Assembly (NCBI RefSeq): GCF_000013745.1
Contig: NC_007925.1
Span: 4,402,001-4,466,000, forward strand
Length of the DNA: 64,000 nt
Direction of reading: 5' to 3'
DNA from: Rhodopseudomonas_A palustris_F
GTDB taxonomy: Bacteria > Pseudomonadota > Alphaproteobacteria > Rhizobiales > Xanthobacteraceae
In this document: piece after piece, positions 8,378-16,443 of the stretch
How the letters are laid out: each line of letters starts with the position of its first letter
Numbering within the stretch: position 1 is the first letter of the stretch
Notes under the pieces: generated by a model
The model's database searches: none
Seen by the model: only the letters and a program-made list of their open reading frames with translations
Told to the model about the DNA's origin: nothing
Translations under genes and position numbers: made by a program

Positions 8378-9496
8378 ATGGACAATGTTGAATGCGTCGT
8401 GGTCGGCGCCGGTGTGGTCGGTCTCGCTGTGGCGCGCCGGCTGGCGCGCGCCGGGCGAGAGGTGGTCGTTGTCGAAGCCGCCGAGACGATCGGCACCGTC
8501 ACCTCGTCGCGCAACAGCGAGGTGATTCACGCCGGCATCTATTATGCCTCCGGCAGCCTGATGGCCCGGCTTTGCGTCAGCGGGCGGCGGGCGCTGTACG
8601 CTTACTGTCGGGATCACGGCATCCCGCACCGCGCCTGCGGCAAGCTGATCGTCGCCACCAGCCCCGCCGAAATCGACAAGCTGCAATCGATCCGGTCGCA
8701 CGCCGAATGCAACGGCGTCGAAGATATGCAAACGCTCGACGCCGATGCGGCGCGCGCGCTGGAGCCGGCGCTGCATTGCGCCGCCGCGCTGTCGTCGCCG
8801 TCGACCGGCATCGTCGACAGCCACGCGCTGATGTTGGCGTTGCGCGGCGACGCCGAGGACGCCGGCGCGGCGTTTGCGTTTCATGCGCCGCTGTTGCGCG
8901 CCCGGGTGATCGCCGACGGCTTCGAACTCGACGTCGGCGGCGAGGCCGCGACGACGCTGCGCTGCCGGCTGCTGATCAATGCCGCCGGCCTCGCCGCCTC
9001 GACGCTCGCCCGCAACATCGACGCCATGCCGATCGACCGGATTCCGCCGGCGTATTTCGCCAAGGGCAATTATTTCAGCTGCGGCGCCAAGGCGCCGTTC
9101 ACGCGCTTGATCTATCCGGTCCCCGAACCGGGCGGGCTCGGCGTGCATCTGACGTTGGATCTGGCCGGACAGGCGCGTTTCGGCCCCGACGTCGAATGGA
9201 TCGACAGCATCGACTACAGCGTCGACCCGGCGCGCGCCGAGCGGTTCTACCCGGCGATTCGCCGCTATTGGCCGGGGCTGCCTGACGGCGCGCTGCGGCC
9301 GGGCTATTCCGGGATCCGCCCGAAGATCGTGCCGCGTGCGGTGGCGGTGCAGGACTTCATGATCCAGGGACCGCCGCAGCACGGCGTGGCGGGACTGATC
9401 AATCTGTTTGGAATCGAATCGCCCGGCCTGACCTCGTGCCTTGCGATCGCCGATTTGGTCGGCGACCTCGCCGGCGTGCCCGCGCCGTCGTCCTGA
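8378..9496 (+). CDS. lhgO: FAD-dependent oxidoreductase, L-2-hydroxyglutarate oxidase-like
   Basis: 372 residues. The N-terminus has a Rossmann FAD site (VVGAGVVGLAVARRLA) and the family signature SRNSEVIHAGIYY, as in LhgO/L2HGDH of the DAO superfamily. The C-terminal FAD contact GYSGIRPKI is also present. The expected reaction is oxidation of L-2-hydroxyglutarate (or a similar 2-hydroxyacid) to the keto acid, which removes a metabolic by-product. The ATG at 8378 was chosen; a TTG 30 bases upstream is less likely. It is monocistronic, followed by a repeat and a hairpin. Substrate is inferred from family likeness. Confidence 0.85.
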   Translation: MDNVECVVVGAGVVGLAVARRLARAGREVVVVEAAETIGTVTSSRNSEVIHAGIYYASGSLMARLCVSGRRALYAYCRDHGIPHRACGKLIVATSPAEIDKLQSIRSHAECNGVEDMQTLDADAARALEPALHCAAALSSPSTGIVDSHALMLALRGDAEDAGAAFAFHAPLLRARVIADGFELDVGGEAATTLRCRLLINAAGLAASTLARNIDAMPIDRIPPAYFAKGNYFSCGAKAPFTRLIYPVPEPGGLGVHLTLDLAGQARFGPDVEWIDSIDYSVDPARAERFYPAIRRYWPGLPDGALRPGYSGIRPKIVPRAVAVQDFMIQGPPQHGVAGLINLFGIESPGLTSCLAIADLVGDLAGVPAPSS

Positions 9497-9570
9497 GCGC
9501 GGCGCTGCGGACGCTCTCGCCGGAGCCTCGAAGCAGGCCACCTGAGCGACGTCCCGCAAAACCTCGTGGC

Positions 9571-9627
9571 CCATCCTTCGAGACGCCGGCTTCGCCCTGC
9601 GGGCTTCGCCGGCCTCTTCGGATGACG
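9571..9627. repeat. REP-like palindrome, family A
   Basis: It begins CCATCCTTCGAGACGCCGGC and ends CGGCCTCTTCGGATGACG, a slightly diverged copy of the 2005-2063 element. Confidence 0.75.
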
Positions 9628-9746
9628 TTGAGGAGCGGAGCAAAATTCGAGAACACGCTGGCGCCGCCGCCACATTCCGGCGCGGCGAAGTGCCGCGACG
9701 CCAATCAGTTTTTGCTAAGTGGATTTTCTTGGCGCGCGTCCTGCAA

Positions 9747-9840
9747 CCGCGGATGACGAAAGCTGCACGGTCCCGCAAGTGATCATGTGGATCACAGAAC
9801 AGATCACTTGCGAATGGACCGTGCTGCCCGCGATCCGCGG
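9747..9840. other. Long imperfect hairpin, candidate structured RNA
   Basis: Three nested stems are visible. CCGCGGAT (9747-9754) pairs with ATCCGCGG (9833-9840). GCACGGTCC (9765-9773) pairs with GGACCGTGC (9816-9824). GCAAGTGATC (9775-9784) pairs with GATCACTTGC (9802-9811). That is 27 paired bases, with an internal loop of 10 and 8 bases, a 1/4 bulge, and a 17-base apical loop. No T-run follows on either strand, so an ordinary terminator is not obvious. It begins 26 bases past the stop of the DUF465 gene. It does not belong to repeat families A-E. Confidence 0.5.
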
Positions 9841-9866
9841 GCTTGTAGTTGTCCTAGCGCGCCGCT

Positions 9867-10049
9867 CTAGTGCAGCGTGTCGACATTTTGCCGCAGGCGG
9901 GCGATCTGGTCTCTGACCATCAGTTTACGGCGCTTCAATTCAACAATTCGCAGGTCGTCGGTGGAAAGATGAACAAGAGCTTCGTGCAGTTCGGTCTCCA
10001 AAATCTGATGTTTACGTTCCAATTCAACGAGATGCGCTTGAAGAGCCAT
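9867..10049 (-). CDS. DUF465 (YdcH-like) small helical protein
   Basis: 60 residues, almost entirely alpha-helical with heptad-like spacing (LVELERKHQILETELHEAL). It ends in a basic helix KRRKLMVRDQIARL that matches the DUF465/YdcH family. The function of this family is unknown; size and charge suggest a coiled-coil partner protein. A paralogue of the same family lies divergently at 10412-10618. The long hairpin at 9747-9840 follows its stop codon. Confidence 0.85.
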   Translation of the reverse strand: MALQAHLVELERKHQILETELHEALVHLSTDDLRIVELKRRKLMVRDQIARLRQNVDTLH

Positions 10050-10411
10050 ACCAAACCTCCTGGGTGCGATTGAACCTCAGACGTGATCCGGATCATGAAG
10101 CTTACATGACCTATTGCGGCTGTCGATAGGTATTCGAAAGCGAAGGCTTAGTATTTACGAACGGCCTGCAACGAATTGTGAATGTTCGTCCTGCAACCTA
10201 AGTGCAAAATGAGACATAGGGCCGCGTCGTCAGGTTTAGTCGTCAGGTTTAGTCGGGCGCGCTTTGGCACGATGCCGCGCTTGCAAAATGCATTCGACTA
10301 TGACGGATAGTCGCAGCGGGCTTGCTTCTTGCTACCTCGGCCCGCAAAGGCGATAATTCCCTCGATCCACATTCCTTCGCGACGCGTCGCGATTTCAAGA
10401 CAATCGAAGTC
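10050..10411. other. Divergent intergenic region between two DUF465 genes
   Basis: 362 bases that must carry both promoters. Visible structures are the palindrome GATCCGGATC (10085-10094), a small hairpin ACCTAT...ATAGGT (10109-10131) and two tandem copies of a 13-base word, GTCAGGTTTAGTC, around 10228-10255. I see no convincing additional gene. Confidence 0.5.
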
Positions 10412-10618
10412 ATGACCGACGAAGATGAGCGCGAACTCGGCGCCGAACTCGCAAAGCTGCAGCAGGAACACCGCGATCTCGACGCGGCGATCGACGCGTT
10501 GCATCATTCGCCGGCGCCGGATCTGTTGCGGCTGCAACGGCTGAAGAAACGCAAGCTCAGCCTGCGCGACCGCATCGCCTTCATCGAAGATCAGATTACC
10601 CCCGACATCATCGCGTGA
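10412..10618 (+). CDS. DUF465 (YdcH-like) small protein, second copy
   Basis: 68 residues. An acidic start (MTDEDERELGAELAKLQQEH) is followed by the family's basic helix LQRLKKRKLSLRDRIAF, the same pattern as the 60-residue protein at 9867-10049. The frame is open upstream to 10322, but ATG 10412 begins the conserved helical part. Its last 11 bases overlap the 3' end of the convergent diguanylate cyclase gene. The function of DUF465 is unknown. Confidence 0.82.
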   Translation: MTDEDERELGAELAKLQQEHRDLDAAIDALHHSPAPDLLRLQRLKKRKLSLRDRIAFIEDQITPDIIA

Positions 10619-11291
10619 TCGCGGCCGCCGCGGCGCGCTGCTGATGCCGGATCGCCTTGCGCGCATACATCGCGCGATCGGCCTGCGCCAGCGCGGCGCG
10701 CGCGTCGGTGCCCGGTCCCAGCGTCGCGATGCCGGCGGAAATCCCGGCCGACGCGGTCCGTCCGGCAAACCCGAATTGCAAGGCGTCGACGGCGGCTTCC
10801 AGCGCCTCCGCCTTGGCCTGGGCGTCCGCCTCGGTCAAATTCCACAGCAGCAGCACGAATTCGTCGCCGCCGAGCCGGGCGACGATGTCGGACGCCCGGA
10901 CGTGATGCTGCAGCACGTCGACCACCGACCTGAGCACCTCGTCGCCTGCGGCATGGCCGAACCGATCGTTGATCGGCTTCAGGTGATCGACATCCAGCAT
11001 GATCAGCGCGCCGCTGGCGTGATAGCGCTGGATGTAGGCGATCGCCCGATTGAGCTCCCGTTCGAAGCCGCGGCGGTTGAGAATGTCGAGCAGGAAGTCG
11101 GTATCGGCCGAGGCCCGCATCTCGTCGAGCTTGGCACGCGCGGCGGCGAGCTGCGCCTTGAGCCGCCGATTTTCCAGATTGGCAGCCTTCAGCCGCGCCG
11201 CCAACGGGTCGGCGGCGAGCTTTGCCGTTTTTGTGGGCTGGCGGCGACTGCCGGCTTTTGCGGCAGCAGGGGCGCTGGATTTCTTGCTCAT
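10608..11291 (-). CDS. Diguanylate cyclase (GGDEF domain)
   Basis: 227 residues, predicted cytoplasmic. A Lys/Ala-rich N-terminal tail (1-30) leads into a coiled-coil helix (about 30-62), then a GGDEF domain (about 62-215). The active site RLGGDEF is canonical, and the upstream RASD fits the RxxD inhibitory site, so the enzyme is likely active and product-inhibited. The reaction is two GTP to cyclic-di-GMP. The coiled coil probably drives dimerisation. It converges on and overlaps the DUF465 gene by 11 bases. No sensor domain is seen. Confidence 0.92.
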   Translation of the reverse strand: MSKKSSAPAAAKAGSRRQPTKTAKLAADPLAARLKAANLENRRLKAQLAAARAKLDEMRASADTDFLLDILNRRGFERELNRAIAYIQRYHASGALIMLDVDHLKPINDRFGHAAGDEVLRSVVDVLQHHVRASDIVARLGGDEFVLLLWNLTEADAQAKAEALEAAVDALQFGFAGRTASAGISAGIATLGPGTDARAALAQADRAMYARKAIRHQQRAAAAAITR

Positions 11292-11411
11292 CGAATCAAG
11301 ACTTGCCGCTGTTGACCAAGAAAGGATAGTCCATTCGCGGTGCCTTGCCAGTTAGTGCCCCGCCCTCTAATTTTCCAGCTATCTTTTTGGATTCTCGAAA
11401 GAATCGATTGA

Positions 11412-11900
11412 ATGACCAGCCCCGTCGCGATCATCATGGGAAGCCAGTCCGACTGGGATACCATGCGCCATGCCGCTGACACCCTGTCGGCGCTCGGCGT
11501 TCTGCACAAAGCCCACATCGTCTCGGCCCATCGCACCCCGGACCGGCTCTATGCGTTCGCCAAAGGCGCCAAGGCAGCCGGCTACCGCATCGTGATCGCC
11601 GGCGCCGGGGGCGCCGCGCATCTCCCCGGCATGGCGGCGTCGCTCACCGAACTGCCGGTGCTGGGGGTTCCGATCGAGTCGAAGGCGCTGTCGGGGGTGG
11701 ATTCGCTGTATTCGATCGTGCAGATGCCGGCCGGCGTCCCGGTCGGCACGCTGGCGATCGGCAAGCCCGGCGCGATCAACGCGGCGCTGCTCGCCGCCAG
11801 CATATTGGCGCTGAACGACGCCGCCTTGGGCCAGCGGCTCGCGGCCTGGCGGCAGCAACAGACCGCAGCGGTGCGTGAACAGCCGGAGGAATTGGCGTGA
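11412..11900 (+). CDS. purE: N5-carboxyaminoimidazole ribonucleotide mutase
   Basis: 162 residues, the usual length of class I PurE. It converts N5-CAIR to CAIR in de novo purine synthesis. The active-site blocks are present: MGSQSDWDTM, SAHRTPDRL and AGAGGAAHLPGM. It is translationally coupled to purK: the purK GTG lies within the purE stop region (GTGA). Confidence 0.97.
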   Translation: MTSPVAIIMGSQSDWDTMRHAADTLSALGVLHKAHIVSAHRTPDRLYAFAKGAKAAGYRIVIAGAGGAAHLPGMAASLTELPVLGVPIESKALSGVDSLYSIVQMPAGVPVGTLAIGKPGAINAALLAASILALNDAALGQRLAAWRQQQTAAVREQPEELA

Positions 11901-12997
11901 CTGAACTGAAACGCGTCACGCTGAAGCCCGGCGACACCATCGGAATTCTCGGCGGCGGCCAGCTCGGCCGGATGCTGGCGCTGGCCGCCGCACGGCTCGG
12001 GCTGAAGTGCCAGGTGTTTTCGCCTGACCCGGATTCGCCGGCGTTCGACGTGGTGCAATACGCCACCTGCGCCGAATATGCCGACGTCGAGGCGCTGGAG
12101 CTGTTCGCCAACGACGTCGACGTCATCACCTATGAATTCGAGAACATCCCCTCCTCGGTGGCGGCGATCCTGGCGTCGCGCCGCCCGGTGGTGCCGGATC
12201 CCAAGATCCTGGAACTGACCCAGGACCGGCTGGTGGAGAAGGACTTCGTCACCAAGCTCGGCATCCCCACCGCCGCCTATGCGGACGTCTCCTCGCCGCA
12301 GACACTGCACGCCGCGGTGGCGCGGATCGGCTTGCCGGCGGTGATCAAGACCCGCCGCTTCGGCTATGACGGCAAGGGCCAGGCGATCATCCGCGAAGGC
12401 GACGACCTCGACGCGGTGTGGGCCGATCTCGACACCCGCTCGGCGATTCTCGAAGCCTTCGTGCCGTTCGAGCGGGAAATCTCGGTGATCGCCGCGCGCG
12501 GCTTCGATGGCCAGGTGGTGTGCTACGACGTCACCGAGAACGAGCATCGCGATCACATTCTGAAGGTGTCGCGGGTGCCGGCGGCGATTTCCGACGAGCT
12601 CGCGGCGCGGGCTCGCGGCATCGCCGAGACCATTGCGAACGCGGTCGGCTATGTCGGGGTGCTGGCGGTGGAACTGTTCGTGGCGCCGGGCCATGACGGC
12701 CCGCTGCTGCTGGTCAACGAGGTCGCGCCGCGGGTACATAATTCCGGGCATTGGACGCTGGACGGCGCCTCGGTGTCGCAGTTCGAGCAGCACATCCGCG
12801 CGGTGGCCGGCTGGCCGCTGGCGCAGCCGGTGCGGCACGGCGCGGTCACCATGACCAATCTGATCGGCGAAGAGATCGACGACTATCCGAAATGGCTGTC
12901 GGAACCCGGCGCCACCGTGCATCTGTACGGCAAACGCAGCGCCCGGCCGGGCCGCAAGATGGGCCACGTCACCGTGGTGCAGCGGGCCAAGTCTTGA
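11897..12997 (+). CDS. purK: 5-(carboxyamino)imidazole ribonucleotide synthase
   Basis: 366 residues, ATP-grasp enzyme that makes N5-CAIR from AIR, bicarbonate and ATP, the substrate of PurE. The N-terminal ILGGGQLGRMLALAA is the PurK dinucleotide-like fold, KTRRFGYDGKGQ is the ATP-grasp nucleotide loop, and NEVAPRVHNSGHWT is the metal/active-site motif. The start is a GTG that overlaps the purE stop by 4 bases, so PurE and PurK are made together. Confidence 0.97.
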   Translation: MTELKRVTLKPGDTIGILGGGQLGRMLALAAARLGLKCQVFSPDPDSPAFDVVQYATCAEYADVEALELFANDVDVITYEFENIPSSVAAILASRRPVVPDPKILELTQDRLVEKDFVTKLGIPTAAYADVSSPQTLHAAVARIGLPAVIKTRRFGYDGKGQAIIREGDDLDAVWADLDTRSAILEAFVPFEREISVIAARGFDGQVVCYDVTENEHRDHILKVSRVPAAISDELAARARGIAETIANAVGYVGVLAVELFVAPGHDGPLLLVNEVAPRVHNSGHWTLDGASVSQFEQHIRAVAGWPLAQPVRHGAVTMTNLIGEEIDDYPKWLSEPGATVHLYGKRSARPGRKMGHVTVVQRAKS

Positions 12998-13162
12998 CCG
13001 CCACGGCGCCGCCGCGGTGCACAGCCAACGAAAGATTGCGCCTGAAAGGTGGACTTTGCTGTTTTGATCTGATACATCCGCGCCCTTAAGGTTGAGGGCA
13101 TGGCTGTTGTCGGCCCTTCGCTTTCTCAGAATTCCAATCCGATTAATGAAAGAGGATGCCGC

Positions 13163-13465
13163 GTGCAGGTTCTCGTTCGCGATAATAATGTCGATCAAGC
13201 CCTCAAGGCGCTGAAGAAGAAGATGCAGCGCGAGGGTATCTTCCGCGAGATGAAGCTCCGCGGTCATTACGAGAAGCCCTCTGAGAAGAAGGCCCGCGAA
13301 AAGGCGGAAGCCGTGCGCCGTGCGCGCAAGCTCGCGCGCAAGAAGCTGCAGCGCGAAGGTCTGTTGCCGATGAAGCCGAAGCCGGTGTTCGGCGCTGGTC
13401 CCGGCGGCGATCGTGGCCGTGGTCCGGCCGCTGGTGCTGGCGCCGGCCCGCGTGGCCCGCGCTAA
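13163..13465 (+). CDS. rpsU: 30S ribosomal protein S21
   Basis: 100 residues. MQVLVRDNNVDQALKALKKK is the standard alphaproteobacterial S21 N-terminus, followed by the basic helix KAREKAEAVRRARKLARKK. It has a Gly/Pro/Arg-rich tail longer than in enterics, usual in this group. The start is the GTG at 13163, with an AGAGGA ribosome binding site 6 bases upstream; the ATG at 13100 would add 21 residues foreign to the family. A strong hairpin terminator follows at 13493. Confidence 0.95.
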   Translation: MQVLVRDNNVDQALKALKKKMQREGIFREMKLRGHYEKPSEKKAREKAEAVRRARKLARKKLQREGLLPMKPKPVFGAGPGGDRGRGPAAGAGAGPRGPR

Positions 13466-13492
13466 ACTCTATTGAATTTCAGTTTTTGACTG

Positions 13493-13524
13493 CGTCGACG
13501 CGGGCCCCTCGGCCCGCGTCGACG
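13493..13524 (+). terminator. rpsU terminator
   Basis: A perfect 14-bp stem (CGTCGACGCGGGCC with its reverse complement) closes on the loop CCTC and is followed by TTTGTGCGTTT. It starts 28 bases after the rpsU stop. Confidence 0.85.
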
Positions 13525-13547
13525 TTTGTGCGTTTGGGATCACCTGC

Positions 13548-13661
13548 CGTCATCCCGGGGCGGGAGCGGCGAAGCCGCGAGCGAGCCCGGGATCCATAAC
13601 CCCTGCAGGGATATGGATCCCGGACTTGCTCGTTCTTACGAACTCGCAATCCGGGATGACG
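13548..13661. repeat. Palindromic repeat, family C
   Basis: It begins CGTCATCCCGGGGCG and ends CAATCCGGGATGACG, with an inner GGATCC-ATAAC...GTT/ATATGGATCC inverted part. The near-identical element at 38190-38303 shares the order of all inner blocks. Confidence 0.8.
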
Positions 13662-13716
13662 GCTTGGTTTTCAGCTGAATGCGCGCGGGCATCGAGCCGC
13701 TGGTCTCGACGCTCGC

Positions 13717-14697
13717 CTACCGCGGGATCACCGCGTGGAACACCGATTTGGCCGCCGAGAACATGTCGTCGCCCACCGAGCGGTCGGTGTCGCCGCGGCT
13801 GGCCGAGGCTTCGGGAATGTCGGCCGGCGGCGTCGGGCGATGCGGATCGTGCGGGTTCGCGGCCTGCGCATAGGCCGGCGTTACCGGCGCCGGCGCGATG
13901 GTCACCGGCCGGTTTAAAGGCTCCACCGGATTGCTTGCGGCAAGCGGCGCCGGCGGGGTCAGGCTGGCCGGAGCCGCTGGCGTCGGCGCGGGCTGCTGCA
14001 GCGTCGCCGTCACCGGCGGCTGCAGGCTCGGCGTGGCCGGCGCAGGCGCCACCGCCGGCAGCGAAGCCACATGCGGCGGATCCGGCAGCCGGGCCGGCTC
14101 CGGCGCGCGCGGCAGCGGCTCGGTCGCGCGCGCCGCTTCGTTGGAATTGCGCAGCCGTTCGATCGCAGCACGCGCCAGATCGTTGGCGTCGCGGCGCTCA
14201 TCCTTGGTGGTGGCCTCGACCGCAGGCGTGGCGGTCACGGCGGCGACGGTGGCGGGCGCCGGCGCCGGCGCAGCGGGCGGCGGGGCAATCGGCGCAGCCG
14301 CAGCCTTGGCGACGCTCTTGTCACGCGTCGGCTGATGCCACCGACCGACGGGCTTCTCGGGCTTCTCGGCTTTCTCGGCCTTATCGGCCTTATCGGCCTT
14401 ATCGGCTTTCTCAGCCTTCTCGGCGGCGGCTTTGTCGGCCTTGTCGGTCGACCGGCTCTTGGCGGCGACGCTGTCCGAACTATTCGAATCACCGAGGCTC
14501 GCGCTCTTGGCGTCGGACTTCGCCGCCTTGGCGGGCGCTGCGGTCTCCTCAGCCTTCTTCGTATCGATCACCGACACCGCCGCAGCAGGGGGCGGATCCG
14601 GCTTGTTGACGAAGTGATTGACGAGGTAGGCACCAAGCACGGTGGCGAGCACCGAGGGCAGAATGGTGTGAAAGATATTACCGATGTATTTGAGCAT
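13717..14697 (-). CDS. Membrane-anchored low-complexity protein, unknown
   Basis: 326 residues and not a family I recognise. The N-terminus MLKYIGNIFHTILPSVLATV is a single membrane segment (about 8-27), followed by a Lys/Ala/Asp repeat region (about 85-118, words KADKADKAEKAEKPEK) and a long Ala/Pro-rich stretch. The C-terminus ends in a more ordered DDMFSAAKSVFHAVIPR. The start is the ATG at 14697, preceded by a GGGAGAGGG ribosome binding site; a longer frame to 14796 is unlikely. The layout suggests an inner-membrane anchor with a long flexible periplasmic or cytoplasmic arm. TonB- or Tol-like scaffolds have similar composition, but no such motif is seen. Confidence 0.72.
   Translation of the reverse strand: MLKYIGNIFHTILPSVLATVLGAYLVNHFVNKPDPPPAAAVSVIDTKKAEETAAPAKAAKSDAKSASLGDSNSSDSVAAKSRSTDKADKAAAEKAEKADKADKADKAEKAEKPEKPVGRWHQPTRDKSVAKAAAAPIAPPPAAPAPAPATVAAVTATPAVEATTKDERRDANDLARAAIERLRNSNEAARATEPLPRAPEPARLPDPPHVASLPAVAPAPATPSLQPPVTATLQQPAPTPAAPASLTPPAPLAASNPVEPLNRPVTIAPAPVTPAYAQAANPHDPHRPTPPADIPEASASRGDTDRSVGDDMFSAAKSVFHAVIPR
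14350..14450. repeat. In-frame short tandem repeats (KAD/KAE codons)
   Basis: About ten imperfect 9-base units with the plus-strand pattern nnCTTnTCGGC encode the KADKAEK region of the gene at 13717-14697. Such units can gain or lose copies by slippage without breaking the frame. Confidence 0.7.
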
Positions 14698-14856
14698 TAC
14701 CGCCCTCTCCCAGCGAGGTTTTGATGCGGGAACTTTGAGGCTGATTAAGGGATCAACTGCGACCACTCGATGGCAATGTCGATGTGAAGCTGCCATGCGG
14801 TGGAGTTAGCGGATCTCAACCTCGAGAGTCGGTCGGGGGCTGCGCCGCCCGAACGG

Positions 14857-15144
14857 TCAAGGCTTCAGTTCGACCTCAAGAAACACGATGTCGATATAGG
14901 TTTCGTTAAGAACGTCGTGTTCGACGCCGGCCTTGCGAAAATAAGATTGGCCGGCCTGCAATTGCGCCTTGGAGCGCGTGCCGTCCGGCGCCACGATGGT
15001 CATTTCGCCGCCGCTGACCGGGACGATGATGTAATCCATCTCGTGGCGATGATGGCCGGTGGCGCTGCCCGGCGGCAACCGCCATTGCGTGACGCGAACC
15101 TCGGGATTGTCGATCTGAAGCTGGGATTCAACGCTGACCGCCAT
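14857..15144 (-). CDS. Cupin-domain protein
   Basis: 95 residues, a single small beta barrel. The metal-binding cupin motif is visible as GHHRHEMDYIIVPVSGG, and the second motif is near GVEHDVLNET. Small cupins of this size are often involved in sensing or modifying small molecules; no substrate can be named. The ATG at 15144 has a good AGGAGGA ribosome binding site upstream (reverse strand), better than the upstream alternative at 15168. It is an isolated gene. Confidence 0.82.
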   Translation of the reverse strand: MAVSVESQLQIDNPEVRVTQWRLPPGSATGHHRHEMDYIIVPVSGGEMTIVAPDGTRSKAQLQAGQSYFRKAGVEHDVLNETYIDIVFLEVELKP

Positions 15145-15270
15145 CGATTCCGTCCTCCTAGCGCGCATGGTCCCGAATCCGACTCTGGATTTCGGACAAC
15201 ATCATGGGCGAATAACATTGGTGAAGGATGACGTTTCGAAGAAACATCGCCCCCGCCGGGTATGAACCCT

Positions 15271-16443
15271 CTAGGGAATGAACACCAGGAAGACGAACAC
15301 CGCGAACACCACCAGATGGACCAGCCCGAACAGGATGTTGGTGCGGCCGGTGCCGAAGGTGAGCATGCTGACGAAGAAGGTCAGCACCAGCAGCACGGCC
15401 TCCTGGGATTCCAACCCGAGCACCAGGCGCTTGTCGAGCAACAGCGCCACCGTGGAGACCGCCGGGATGGTCAGGCCGATGGTGGCCAGCGACGAGCCCA
15501 GCGACAGGTTGATGCCCTTCTGCAGGTCGTTGCGGCGGGTCGCCCCGATCGCCGCCAGACTCTCGGGCAGCAGGATCAGCCCGGCCACCACCAGGCCGGC
15601 GAAGGCGACCGGCGCCCCCAGCCATTCGGTCGCGGTCTCGACCACATGCGAGAACTTCTCCGCCAGCAGCACCACGCCGAGCAAGGCGATCGCCAACAGC
15701 CCGACGCTGAGCGCCAGGCTGCCGCCGGCCGCGTGGCTCGCCTGCGCCGGCTCGGCTCCGGAATGCCTGCCGACGAAATAATCGCGATGCCGGAAGGTCT
15801 GGGTGTAGAGAAACAGCACGTACAGCACCACGGTGGTGAGGCTGACGAAGGCCAGTTGCGCGGCGGAATAGAACGGGCCTGGATCGGCGAAGGTGTAATT
15901 CGGCAGGATCAGGATGATGGTCGACAGCACGATCAGCACGCTGAGGTAGAGGCTGGCGCCGGAGATGTGGAATTCCTGCTCCCTGAAACGCAGCCCGCCG
16001 ATCAGGATGCACAGCCCGACCAAGCCGTTGCAGACGATCATCACCACCGCGAACACGGTGTCGCGCGCCAGCGTCGGCACCACCTTGTCGCCGAGCATCA
16101 TGGTGGTGATCAGCGACACTTCGATCAGCGTCACCGCCATCGTCAGCAGCAGCGTGCCGTAGGGCTCGCCGATGCGGTGCGCCACCGCCTCGGCGTGATG
16201 CACCGCGGCGAACACGGTGCCGAACAGCACCACCAGCAGCACCGCGGCGAAGCCGAAGCCGAACACCGTCGGGGCGAAATCCAGGTGCAAGATCGAGCTC
16301 GCGGCGAACAGCAGCGCCGCCGCCGCGGGGAACGCCCAGGCCGACGTCGGCATGCCGGCGTGGGCGTGATGGGGATCGTGGGCGGCGGGGGCCGCCGCGG
16401 GTCCGCTAGTCGCGGTCGAGCTTGGTTCGCTTTTCGACGTCAA
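15271..16443 (-). CDS. chaA: Calcium/proton antiporter, ChaA-like
   Basis: 390 residues with about 11 membrane segments, a CaCA superfamily exchanger. The two inverted acidic repeats are clear: GEPYGTLLLTMAVTLIEVSL in the first half and LPESLAAIGATRRNDLQKGI in the second. It would export Ca2+ (or Na+/K+) in exchange for protons across the inner membrane. The N-terminal 30 residues are His/Ala-rich (HDPHHAHAG), perhaps a soft metal contact. The start is uncertain: the frame opens with TTG at 16443, inside the small gene at 16406-16567, while the first ATG (16353) lacks a clear ribosome binding site. Confidence 0.88.
   Translation of the reverse strand: MTSKSEPSSTATSGPAAAPAAHDPHHAHAGMPTSAWAFPAAAALLFAASSILHLDFAPTVFGFGFAAVLLVVLFGTVFAAVHHAEAVAHRIGEPYGTLLLTMAVTLIEVSLITTMMLGDKVVPTLARDTVFAVVMIVCNGLVGLCILIGGLRFREQEFHISGASLYLSVLIVLSTIILILPNYTFADPGPFYSAAQLAFVSLTTVVLYVLFLYTQTFRHRDYFVGRHSGAEPAQASHAAGGSLALSVGLLAIALLGVVLLAEKFSHVVETATEWLGAPVAFAGLVVAGLILLPESLAAIGATRRNDLQKGINLSLGSSLATIGLTIPAVSTVALLLDKRLVLGLESQEAVLLVLTFFVSMLTFGTGRTNILFGLVHLVVFAVFVFLVFIP

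Larger units (their letters stand above)
9497..9866. other. Non-coding gap with one repeat and one long hairpin
   Basis: 370 bases between the plus-strand oxidase and the minus-strand DUF465 gene, so both genes end here. It holds a family A palindrome (9571-9627) and a long imperfect hairpin (9747-9840). I see no credible coding frame in the rest. Confidence 0.7.

Noticed and set aside
13100..13162. ATG at 13100 as the start of rpsU
   Set aside because: It would add 21 residues foreign to S21. The GTG at 13163 has an AGAGGA ribosome site at the right distance and gives the family N-terminus.
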